Below, one piece after another: positions 1 through 11,900 of a stretch of DNA of 64,000 nucleotides. The first letter of the stretch is position 1, and each line of letters starts with the position of its first letter. The position numbers and the translations under genes were made by a program. Source of the stretch: Metridium senile (taxonomy: Eukaryota > Cnidaria > Anthozoa > Actiniaria > Metridiidae); the NCBI GenBank assembly GCA_949775045.1, contig OX459097.1:2763598-2827597 (forward strand), read 5' to 3'. Under the pieces are notes generated by a model. It saw only the letters and a program-made list of their open reading frames with translations. It made no database searches and had not been told where the DNA came from.

Positions 1-1930
1 TTGTTCAATTGCTGGGATATCGAGGATCTCCTTTCGTGAATGGTACATAAACTAAATGTGTCTTATTTCAGGGTCGAGTATTTCGAAGTTCAAGAGTTTT
101 GACCAATTAATAATGACCATGTAAACAATGTTTACATCTTTGATTTGCAAAAAAAAAAAAATCCATCTTCCCCAATTTTTCAATTAAAGATTCACTATTT
201 AACAATTATTCGCCGAAGGCGAAGTGATTATCGATGAATATTTACCGAGCGGTGAGTCTTCGAGCTGCGAGGTAAATATTCACCGATAATCACTTCGCCT
301 GAGGTGAATAATCGTTTTAGTATAAATACAAAGGTGATTATTTCAAAAAAGAAAGAAGGAAACAGCATTGAAAGTAAAACTATTTTATTTTTTAAAAGTG
401 CGACCGTTACGCGTAAAAATTGTAAACTTTGTCTCGCATATAATGACAAAAAAAAAAAAAAAACCGTGAAAATTTACTATGATACCTTTAAATAGCTTGA
501 CACCAAACTTAGTAGCTTCTTTTGTCGATTTTGGGACAGCATTTTCTTTAAAGTTTTCAATTTTATCTTCGCCAACAGTGACAAAACAACTACTGGCAGC
601 CATTTTGTCCGAAAAGGTGATTATCGGCTGATAATCCGAGATAGCAAACCAATCAGAGCGCGCGATTTTGTATAATCACCTTTGTATTTATACTAAAAAA
701 CATTACCAATGCATATGGATATCATCATTTCTGCTTAAAACACATTGGTATTTTCACTACATTTAATAACATTTCAAGATGAAAAATGCCGAACAGCTCG
801 AATTTATCAATTATGACATGAAGGCAATGTGAAAATTTTCGCCACCCATTGCAGTTGATTTTAACACAAAATGTTGTGATACAGTACAAATAGCATCCCA
901 CTCATCTTGTTAAAAGACCTGGCATCAGATAGTCTTATTTCCTGAGTAACACCGACGGTAAAGTATGGCCTTAACCACGTTACAGTCGCCATTTTCTCTT
1001 CTCCGCGAGTCAGCTTGAATGAATCTTTTAACATGTTTTCTCGAAACTATACTCCGAGGACACATATTTAATATCAGCCTCAATATTTGAGTCTTATCAA
1101 TTAATTGCAGAAGAAGCAAAAAACGGATATCTTGAACACATAATTATGTGAGCATGCGCACCTCGACTGAGAGAACGTGATACGAGCAAGTGCTATGACC
1201 AGGGCAACTCAAGCGTGACGCGCATGCGCAGTGAAATGTCCCCTTGTTGTATGTATCTATCTTTTATGTCGCGTATAGTCCCCCATGATGCTTTGGGAAC
1301 AAACACAGGAAGCCCAAAGTAGAATTTTTTAGCCTCCTGTGTTGATTTTATGACTTGCCCGACTTCACGCTCATAGAGCGTCTAGTTACACAAAGGTTTG
1401 ATATCCCTTGCGGAAGCCGGGAATAAAAGGCCGATGCTGACCTGTATAAATACATTTTACAAGGTAGACTGATAAATGTAAGTTAAAATATTACATCGAA
1501 AATACATCAATTATACTGTAAAAAGACAGTAATAGATTAAATGCTGAAGGGAACTGAAATTTAACCGAATTTATCAGGGACTAAACGTAGTTGGTTTGAT
1601 GCAAAAATCTCTCGATACTGTCTATAACAAAAATCACCAAGATTGAATTATTTCAAACAACAATTTAAATCCATTTTTGCGGGGTGTTTAAGTTCCATGC
1701 CACTTGTTTAGCTTAAGAAAGCTATCAGTAAACAACACTGTGGCGTCTTGTTTTTCTCGACGTATTTTTATGTTTTTCTCCAAAAATCGGCAATATTTTA
1801 CTTAGAAAAAGAACAAATCTAAGTTTTGAATCGTCCATTTTCATTCATTGCAAAGCAACACCGTACAATCTTGCATAGTAACGTGACCTCACAAAATATA
1901 TATGATTGGATAAAACATTTTATCGGGCGA
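1..1930. repeat. Direct repeat R1, left copy of a ~1.4-1.9 kb duplicated block
   Basis: This block is repeated, nearly base for base apart from scattered substitutions and small indels, at 62,568-64,000. The left copy holds an extra ~0.5 kb at about 189-698 that is absent on the right. The right copy runs off the window, so the full length is unknown. No convincing coding region is present; the short open frames are not conserved as proteins and overlap each other. The block ends about 200 bp beyond the 3' end of gene A. It could be a segmental duplication or a long dispersed repeat. Confidence 0.85.
189..700. mobile_element. Composite hairpin plus MITE insertion (copy 1)
   Basis: Two inverted structures lie side by side. 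Positions 193-316 form a long imperfect hairpin (start AACAATTATTCGCCGAAGG). Positions 318-698 are bounded by a ~26-bp inverted repeat that begins TTTAGTATAAATACAAAGG. The whole unit is missing from the otherwise matching block near 62,760, which gives an empty site. A second copy in the opposite orientation interrupts the reverse transcriptase gene at about 50,350-50,840. No protein is encoded, so this is a non-autonomous element. Confidence 0.8.
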
Positions 1931-2133
1931 TTTGATTGGACCGTTTACTGGGATATCGTATCTCTTCACGCCAGATATCGTTTTATTCACGGCTTTATCA
2001 CATGGATATCAACCCTTGTAAAATGTGTAATAACAATGTATATTACTAGCACTAATGGTTTTCTAATGATTTACTTGTTTGTGTGTTACTCAGTCAGTTT
2101 GTCAGTCTGTCTGTTTATCATATTAAAAAAACA

Positions 2134-2915
2134 CTAACTATCACGTTCAATACCTCTATTGGCAAATCCAAGAGTATTAACAGCTAATCGGGCTTTTGTC
2201 ATTGGATCTTCTCCTGGTTGTGCTTTAGTAACTATTTTAGCCAAGTGCACTGAGGCTTGTTTCGTAGTATATTTTGGATTCAAAAATCCTGCCGGAGTGA
2301 CTCTCTCATCTGGGTCTAATGGTAGGAATGGTGTAACCACCGTCTCTAATTGGTTCTTACCAGTAGAAAATAGTTGAGATTGTGCACCGTATGATGAAAC
2401 GTTATAAGATGAACTACCACCAGCTGAGCTCAATGAAGAACCTGCTGACGATGCTGTTGTGCTGGATGATGAATTCCCTTGAGCTCCAGCTGATGATGAT
2501 GATGATCCTCCGGCCCCTGCTACTACTCCAGCTCCAGCTCCAGCTCCAGCTCCAGCTCCAGCTCTATTTCCAGCTCCAGCTCCAGCCAGGTTAGACGGAC
2601 CAGACGAAGCAGCACCTTTACTTAGAACAATGTTACCTTTAGTGTTGGTAAACAAATTAATGATTCTTCTACTGCTGCGAGGATCGGCCTTCAAAGCCAG
2701 TGAAATAGCCTTTGTCATAATGCTCTTTGCAATTTTTCTACCAGCCTCGGCACCAACTTTGGCTCCATATTCTTGGCCAGCTATCGCACCGGCCTTTGCC
2801 CCTGCTTTGGCTCCGTTGACTGCTCCTGATGTCTTCCCTGCTGCATAACCAAACTTAATTGCTGTCCGTACGGCAATCTTCCAATTGAAATGTTCTGAAG
2901 AGCTATTAGTAGCCA
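2134..2915 (-). CDS. Gene A exon 5: Ala/Gly/Ser-rich tail and stop
   Basis: This exon of 782 nt begins after CTTTCAG. It encodes Ala/Gly/Lys repeats, then a (GA)n run from a CCAGCT-type hexanucleotide repeat near 2,525-2,585, poly-Ser blocks, and an ordinary C-terminal region of about 75 residues. The simple repeat is likely to vary in length between alleles. The composition recalls silk-like or structural extracellular proteins, but no family is recognised. Confidence 0.8.
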
Positions 2916-5900
2916 CTGAAAGGAAGGGTAGTATTTTAGCATATATCCATTTAAAACATATGTCTTTCAACCCACCCATTCATTCATATATTCACTTACT
3001 CATTCATGAACTTTTAGGTTTTTAGGATCGGATTTTCTGTTCAATTTTCAAATTCTTTCTTGTTTCTTAACCTCTACTTTCGTTTCACATTCCTCACTCG
3101 TCGATATGTTTTTGATGTCGATGGCTGTTAATTTATTTACATACCATTATAATAATTTGAAGCAGTAGTCCAGAGAAATTCTGATGTGATTGGAGCATGC
3201 ATCTGACCATCCGGTGTCTTGACTGCGACATCCAAGTTATCATCGTTAAATCTTTCTTTCATCAGCGTCTCCATGTAGTAATATTTTCCTTTTTGAAGCA
3301 GGATCGGAAATGATTGTTGTTCGTCGTATCTATCAATTATGTAAAATTACTGTTTTGAAGTTTTGAATAGTACATCCTGAAGGCTATGGCGTTGGTTTTG
3401 TCTTCTTATCATTGACAAGGCGGTATTAGACCTACCCGGAGTTGGGTGAGTATTGTCACAACTTAATTGGTGTAGTGTTTAGTAACTTGACGTTGCGACA
3501 TAAGTTGTTGACCTTGAGAGCGAAACATTGGGACTAATATGGTGGTAATATTGTAGTTTATTTCATTCTTAATTTTGTAGCTTGCAATTTAACCAATTAT
3601 TTGCAATTCTGAATTCAAATAAAGATATACATATAAGAGTGAATGGTCTGATCCCAGGTGTAATCGATGTAGATGAGGCATGATCGTCCGGGGTGGTGTA
3701 GTCTTGAGAAAGACTGATAGTGTTGATGTCTGACGTTTCGACAACCTGAGCGGAAGTCATCTTCAGAGTAAAGAAAATGAAAAGACAGCGGTGGTATATA
3801 TGTGTCTGGTTCGTCGGTAATGTTGTTGTTGATGCGTGTTAGGTGTTAGTCATTGTGTTAGCGGAAAGCTTGAAGTCGTTAATGAGTCTATTGTAGGAAG
3901 CCGGTAGTGTTATGCAACGGTTAAGTGGCTTTTGTTCTAAGCCGGTGTACCAGCTTTCAAGTAGTCGGCGTTGGTGACAGTTGGTGCAATGTGTAATGGA
4001 GGCGGCAGAGTCCCAGTTAATGGAGTGGCCAGTATGTTTGTGATGTTCCGCAATGTGGTTGTTAGGGTCTTTGCTTTTCGTGGCACGTTTATTTTCAGTT
4101 AGTCTCGTGTTCAAATTTCTGCCGGTCTCACCGATGTAGGTAGCGTTACAGTCGGAACAAGCTATTTTATAAATAGCTCCTTGTCTGTTAATGGGTTCGT
4201 CTTTGTCCTTAACGTTAGTCAATAAACGTCTTAATGTCATAGTAGGCTTGTGAGCAACGCGAATGTTGTAGGGTTGTAATATGCGTTGTCGAAACGTCAG
4301 ACATCAACACCATCAGTCTTTCTCAAGCCTACACCACCCCGGACGATCATGCCTCATCTACAAAGATATACATGTAGGCCATGGCGCCATGGCGTTGGTT
4401 TTGTCTTCTTTTCATTGATAACGGGCGGTATTAGACCTACCCAGAGTTGGATGAGGGTTGTCACAACTTACTTGGTGTATTGTTTTGCGGATGCAAAATG
4501 AACATTTGACACAGTAGCAATCAGACTTTTATGATTCTCGTACACATCTGGACTCATGTACAGTCTTCCTTCATTGTTACTTTCTGTAGAGAAAGAACGA
4601 TATACTTATATATGATCATCAATACATAACAATGTATTCACAGGACCTCCAATACCGTATTAGCTCTCTTCGATCAATACAACACCCAATCTTTAAAGGC
4701 ATCAGGGGACCTTCGCGACCGATGTTCATTAGCTCCTCACGCTAACTACTGATGCAATAACTATAAATGTATACATTTTCTTAAAGCTGAATAAATGGAA
4801 ATTTCAACTGTATTATTTATTTTGAAGAAATACGGCTGTTTTTTTTTTTTTAGTTGGTATTTTTTCGATTTTTGAGCCCTCTTTTTTAAGACGTTCCAGG
4901 AAGACCGGAATTTGTTGTATTTACAAACTGTTACCGCCATTGTTTAGAACACAGTTTGATCTTTAAACCGTGTCTTATTTTTTGATATCTTGTCGCGTTT
5001 TAAAGTTATTGTAAGATTTTTATACACGGTTTTAGAGATCAAACTGTGCTTTAAACGAAGGTGGTAACAGTTTGTAAGTACAACAAAATCCGGTATTCCT
5101 GGAATCAAACTTCTTAAAAAAACATAAAATACCGACCAAAAAAAAAACGAGTCGTATTTCTTCGAAACATAATTAATTATATCACATAGTTACAATCTCC
5201 CTTTTTTCAGCTTTAAGAAAATGTATACTTTTATAGGGATTACTTCAATAGTTAAGTTAAACGTGCTATGAGGAGTTAATGAGCATTGGTGGCGAAGGTC
5301 CCCTGGTACCTTAAGTCAATTTATAGATCTATCCACTATCTATTGCGTTCTATCTTAGTTACTGTTGCTACGTCCGACAAGCCAAATATGTTTTTCTATA
5401 TACAGCACGAATATACATAGATTGCGGAGAATTTTATAAGTCTGTCTTGGAATTTATGTATTCTAAGAGTACGTTATGAAAAAAACAGTAAACGCGGTAA
5501 AACTTTCTGAAATATTCGATGATTGTCAGACATTCTATATTCCAGTGGGAATACTGCGCAATTGTTTCGTGTTAACTCAAGCAAATTGTGGATCTATGAA
5601 TAGGATTTAAGAGTGAATGTCAGTAAGAACCGAGCAAAATCGATCTTTAGCGGCCACACTCAAAAAATGGATTTCGCTCATATTCCGTTTAAACGTATGA
5701 AATAGGTTACTTCTAAACGTGTCAAGGTTCGTTTTTCGAAAAACTGAGTATTTTTCGAAAAAATCGGAAAAACGATTTGGACCGTTTTCGGTCTCAAATT
5801 AGCGAAATTCAAGCGTGGAATATACAGTCGAAAAACTTCCCTCGTGTGCAAAAGCAAGGCCTGCCAGCGAAACTCTGTTTGCGTGTATGGAACAAACAGA

Positions 5901-8900
5901 TATTCAACGTTAATTTCAGAGTAAAATATTGTCGTTTCCTTGTTTTATAAAGGAAATAATCGCTCATCAATCAGCACGACTTTGCAGGTCAAAATAAATT
6001 ACATTTTACTACCATTTTATCATGGACATTTTCTCCATGTGCACGTGCTCAGATTACCTTCATATTCTAGCTACTCAATCTTCAAATGATAAGCTTTAAA
6101 TTGATGTAAAAATATTTCTGGGCTTTTTACTTTACGGTCCTGTACGAGTAGCTTGAAGTTGACACATTTTGCATAAATTTCGAAGACTGATACCATTAAA
6201 AAGTAGAATTTATACGTTTACAAGCTTGCATACTTCCTAATAACAATAACAAAAGTATAAAAATGATACACATAGGATTCTTGTACTTAATATTTCATTA
6301 TTAATATCCAACGTACAAGACACTATTAGATTATTATGCTACGCGTAGTATTTCGTTATTTAATACTTACCGCCGGTCGCTAATTGTAAACAATTGTTCT
6401 CTCATGTACTTTAGATTATTTTGCCACTAAGCCAAATATAATGTTAGAATAACATCAGTTCAATAACAGTTTCTTCGTGGGAAAAAGGCCGTTGATATTG
6501 CTTTGGAAATAAAACTATTCTGCTTGCGGTAGTTTTCATGTTTTGGTTGGTAGACAAACATACAACTTTTGTCTAAGGGGGTAGCCCTATGCCTGGGTAG
6601 ATGAATTTGTTATTCGTTATTGGGGTACTATAGGGTTTTTTTTCTTCCACATCCAATGCTATAATGTACATGCAGGATATTGTAATATACAGCTAGTAAA
6701 ACATGTTTATTGCATTGGAATTCAATTCATATCCCGGGGGGACGTTTGGGTAAAACTATCCGCATGTCCGTCGTATCGTTTGGGAGCAAAAAATCAGCGT
6801 ATTTTTTTATGGTATTAAAATTGAAATCTAGAATCTTCGCATTTCTTTGTATATTTTAGGGTATGCAAACGGACCCATCGCTTTGCTTGGCATAGTCGCA
6901 CGATTTTTGTGGTTACTCCATCAGTAGATGGGTAACCACTATGTCATCGTGCTGTAAGCAAGCAAGGGTGCAAGTAAACTGTTACGTCAGAGTTTTCCAT
7001 GGCAACGACGCTGGTCAGCAAAACTGCTGGCTCGAGGTGCAAGAGTACATGTGCTTCATTCACTTGCTTCGTATTTCGGTAAGTATAATTCTTTTTGAGA
7101 GAGAATTGTTGCTCCTTATCTATCACAGCTTTTATTCTTATCTATTCCTTGTAATGATGGACACCTTTTTAAGTATTTTTGAAGTTTTAGGCCGATCTTT
7201 ATAGCGCTATTTCAAAATAAATCCACACTCGATGACGATCATCAACAACGAACACGAACTCCAACAACTCGGTTCCGTGATGCAAACCAACAAAAAGCAA
7301 ACCAAATACCGACAAATAATAAACATCTACCAAAAACAAACAAAAAACAAACTGATTAAACCCCATTGCGGGTCATTTGAACCTCTTATGAAGAGGATAT
7401 ATCAACTAAATGATCCCTATTTATGTAGAATGTGAACAACAGATAACAAGACTTGTATTATATATTGATCACATATTCCCGAGTCCTTTATTTCATTTAA
7501 TGTCTTGGAGACATATTTTTCACACCACAAAGCAATCGATGCTTTAATCAACTGCTTTTCATAGACAAAGGAAAAAAATTGATTTCAATTAAGATCACTA
7601 AAAAATGAAAGAATCGATGTAACACATATTTGCATTGCAATATAAACAATATCCATCAGTGATTTTAATCTCAATTCATATCATAAACATTATAATTATA
7701 AAAATGATGAGATGCTGTTTGACTCTTATGATTACATATGAGACGGAACAATATATACGGAATAATTATCTGCATGCCATATATCTGTGAATTAGAACTT
7801 GATATGTATTACTTTATTGCACTATTTTGTACAAACTAGTGGATAACACTAAAGTGGAACAATACAAAGAACAATAATCACATAATTAGCTGCCTTTGTG
7901 TTTATTTGTATGACTTCACGCCTGAGCAAAATCTTTACTAGTTGATAACTAAATAGTGGATAATTAAATACTAGTAGTAAGGAATAATTTCACTGATATA
8001 TGGCATGCACTCTATTATCAGTTTAAATTTATGTTGATACCATGATTACAAACCAATAGATTAATATTACTTAATATATACCAGTATACTAAATAATGCA
8101 ATTATGTAAATAATGTTTTTCATCATATTTTCTTTTATAGAATCCAATTCATATAATGACTCAACAGTCAGATGTCCAAGTAAAGAAGATTACAAAGTAG
8201 TAAACAATACTGTAAAAGCTCTAATGAACGCCAGGGGCATTTAATATATTTCACAAGTCCTGAGGAGGGGGTGTTTAAAAGAAAAGAGGCATTTAAAAGA
8301 GGGGGGCGTTTATTTTTAAAACTATAACATATTATGCAACTACATCATATAAGCGAAACTGGCAATAGTCCTTCTGCTGATAAGTCTATTAAAGACGTTT
8401 AAAAATCATTAATGTTATAAAGTTTTATAATTCAATGTCCACATCCGAGTCCTTGTCAAGCACCATACTCTGGAGTATTTTCATCGCCGGCCTCTTCAAT
8501 ATCTGAATCTGTTATACCCCTTGATAATGGGAGGGGGCGTTTATTAGACACAGGGCGTTTGTTGGAGAGGGGAGTTTAATTCGAAATTGCTAAACTATTA
8601 GATAGTTTTTTCGTATTAGGCGTTCATTAGAGCATTTGCGGTAACAGAGGTAGACCAATTACAACAGTGCATCAAAGATAATGTACATGCCACTTAACTT
8701 ATCAAGTTGTAGATTAAAAAGTTAACATTCAACATGGAGAATATGCTAAATAAAAAATCACTCAAAGGGAAAGTTGAAAAGTCTCTTGCTTACACCCAGT
8801 TGTGCCACCAAAACATAACAACACTACCTACTGTTTCATTTGGACAGACCTGATCTATTAAACTTGACACACAAAATTGTCTTGATGCTAATGATATAAT

Positions 8901-11900
8901 TAATTATTGTTTATAAACTAGAAACAATATCATTTTTTTAATTTCACATAGTAACTTATTTCTTATTCATATACTCATTACAATATTGTAACAAATTAAA
9001 AACTTTGTGTGACGTCATACAGCAGTACTCTATTACTATTTCCTATAACAATTTACACAAACTTGAGAGTAACCACATGCGCTCTTTGAGCGCCTTTAAT
9101 TGTTTTATGGTTTATCTGGTATCCCTTAATAAGGGTCAAACATCGTCTATGCCACACCTTTTTAAAAGGACTAATGGGTGCCTTTGACAATTCCCGACGA
9201 GCATTATCCATACCTTTCCCCTGATTGATACACACATAAACATGTTTTTAAAAGCTGTAATTATTGTTCGCGTTAAGCATATGCAGTTATTTATTACGAC
9301 TGACTTGGAGATTTTCTCAATATAAGGGGCCTTTCTTTTGGATCGACTTGATGTCGTCGATAGCAATTTCAAGGTTTTCGCAGATTTCCTTTAGCATCTT
9401 AATAGACTTTGACTTGACCTTGACTTTATTTGATTTCAACATGAAATTACAACTAATATACACATACCCGCAAATAGCGGAGCTAGTCGAGGCTACCCTG
9501 CGTTACATCTGGCAGGGAATAAACCGGATGTAACGCAGGCTAGTCTAGGCGGGTAATGTTAACTTAGTATTTACAAATATATATCAGCTTTTTATAAATA
9601 TATTAAACACATGCACAATGTATTTTTATTGATATTGATAGGGGATACAAAAGTTATTTTATTAGAATAAATATATGGAAGAAAAATAATAAGGATGAAT
9701 AACGAATGAAAAAATATATACTATATCTGAGGCCAAGTAAAAAAAAACATGTTTATCGTCCCCGCCCGCTTCAATTTTTTGGGCCGCACGGATTTTTTTA
9801 TTATTTGTTATTACAACATCAGCTTTAATAAATACGAAGAAGTTGTACGTTTGTATATTTGTTGCTGTTTAGAATATATTTGAACATTATATCAATCATG
9901 CAAAGTTGCGTATATTTATTGACTCTTTTTCCGGAAAATTCGATCCTTTTCCCTCGTAGGTACCTGGAATCGTCATTACATGGGTTAAAGCTGTGAATAA
10001 AACAACTTATGGGAAATAATAAAAAATAAAAACAACCGCCCGCCCGCATTATTTTAATTAAAAATTCGGACGATAAACATGTTTTTTTTTACTTGGCCTA
10101 ATATTATTCTATTTATATTAGAGAAAATGGAAAATACTATATTAATTTATCTAATTAAATTATATTGAAAGAGATTGGAGATTTCAATATCATATCCGAA
10201 GTTAGAAAATTTCGACAACGTCGAAGTGGCAACAATTTTACGTACAACGGCTGGGTAATGGTTTTAGTAGACATCTAAGTGCAATTATTACACACAATGA
10301 AATATACACGACACATGACATGTCAAATTGATTTGCCGTTTCTAGTAAATAAACTTTAATACAAAAATGTTTAAAAACAGCGGACTAAAATAGAACGTAG
10401 TGTACATATGTACATGATCATCATTAAACCAAGAAAACTTCAACATATCATTTTAGAAGCTTTCTCAATTTTTTTAAAAAGCTTTTAAAAAAGCGTTTTC
10501 ATCGTTTTCACTCAAAACAATTTCCCCTGTCCTACCCCGTGAGGTCGCAGTTATATGATTTCGTAATACAAAGCAATATTGACGGCTCTTTTCCCACGAA
10601 CAAACCTTTATTGAACTGATGTTATTCTAACATTATGTTTGGCTTAGTGGAGATTATTTGAAACGGCAAAATAATCTAAAGTACATGAAAGAACAGTTGT
10701 TTACAATTAGCGACCGGCGGTAAGTAATAACGAAATACCGCGAAATACTACGAGTAGCATAATAATCTAATAGTGTCTTGTTGGATATCAATAATGAAAT
10801 ATTATAAGTACAAGAATCCTATGTGTATCATTTATATACTTTTGTTATTGTTATTAGGAAGTATGCAAGCTGTAAACGTATAAATTCTACTTTTTAATGG
10901 TATCAGTCTTATCGCATCAGGCAATTCAGTCCAATGGTCACTCGAAATTTATGCAAAATGTGTCAACTTCAAGCTACTCGTACGGGACCGTAAAGTAAAA
11001 AGCCCAGAAATATTTTTACATCAATTTAAAGCTTATCATTTGAAGATTGAGTAGCTAGAGTATGAAGGTAATCTGAGCACGTGCACATGGAGAAAATGTC
11101 CATGATAAAATGTTAGTAAAATGTAATTTATTTTGACCTGCAAAGTCGTGCTGATTGATGAGCGATTTTTTCCTTTTTAAACAAGGAAACGACAATATTT
11201 TACTCTGAAATTAACGTTGAATATCTGTTTGTTCCATACACGAAAACAGAGTTTCGCTGGCAGGCCTTGCTTTTGGACACGAGGGAAGTTTTTCGACTGT
11301 ATATTCCACGCTTGAATTTCGCTAATTTGAGACCGAAAACGGTCCAAATCGTTTTTTCCGATTTTTTCGAAAAATACTCAGTTTTTCGAAAAACGAACCT
11401 TGACAAGTTTAAAAGTAACCTATTTCATACGTTTAAACGGAATATGAGCGAAATCCATTTTTTGAGTGTGGCCACGGGTTGCTCGGTTATTACTGACATT
11501 TACTCTTAAGGGGTAGAGACCTCCGTCTTTAGCTTTTTAAGAGGAAAAATCATAACGCACTCCACGAACCACTAGATTCTTGGAAAGCAAGAATTACCTA
11601 CCAAGATAAAAGACATGATATCCGGTCTTTAATGGAACGAAAAACGTTCTTATTCTTGCGCCATAATTGTCTCCCCAGTTCGAAGGCTGTGCAAAGTTTG
11701 ACAAGTAACCCGTCCATGTAGGCAAGTAGGGATACCGACTGTCGTCTAGTAAACTATCAATCTTAAGATCATCAACTCCTTCCCATTTCTGTACGAATGC
11801 TCCATGACGGTTAACTATACCTTCATTATGGATACAAGCAATATAGTCAAGTCAATGAAATAATGTATGATTAAAATACCAACCTTATAGGTGAGTGTAT

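Larger units (their letters stand above)
5611..11505. mobile_element. 5.9-kb TTAA-flanked DNA transposon with ~0.9-kb inverted arms
   Basis: The left arm (5,611 to about 6,515) and right arm (about 10,555-11,505) are inverted copies, each starting GAGTGAATGTCAGTAA or a close variant. TTAA abuts both ends (5,607-5,610 and 11,506-11,509). No transposase is recognisable. A possible exon near 6,941-7,080 ends in CG|GTAAGT but matches no known family. Two smaller MITEs are nested inside. The element fits a non-autonomous Kolobok- or piggyBac-type transposon filling gene A intron 2. Confidence 0.75.

Noticed and set aside
1826..2137. 103-codon plus-strand frame near gene A
   Set aside because: It overlaps the end of repeat R1 and the 3' end of gene A, is hydrophobic by AT-richness, and has no family.
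6941..7204. Transposase exon of the 5.9-kb TTAA element
   Set aside because: A donor-like CG|GTAAGT is present, but the protein shows no THAP, DDE or other motif.
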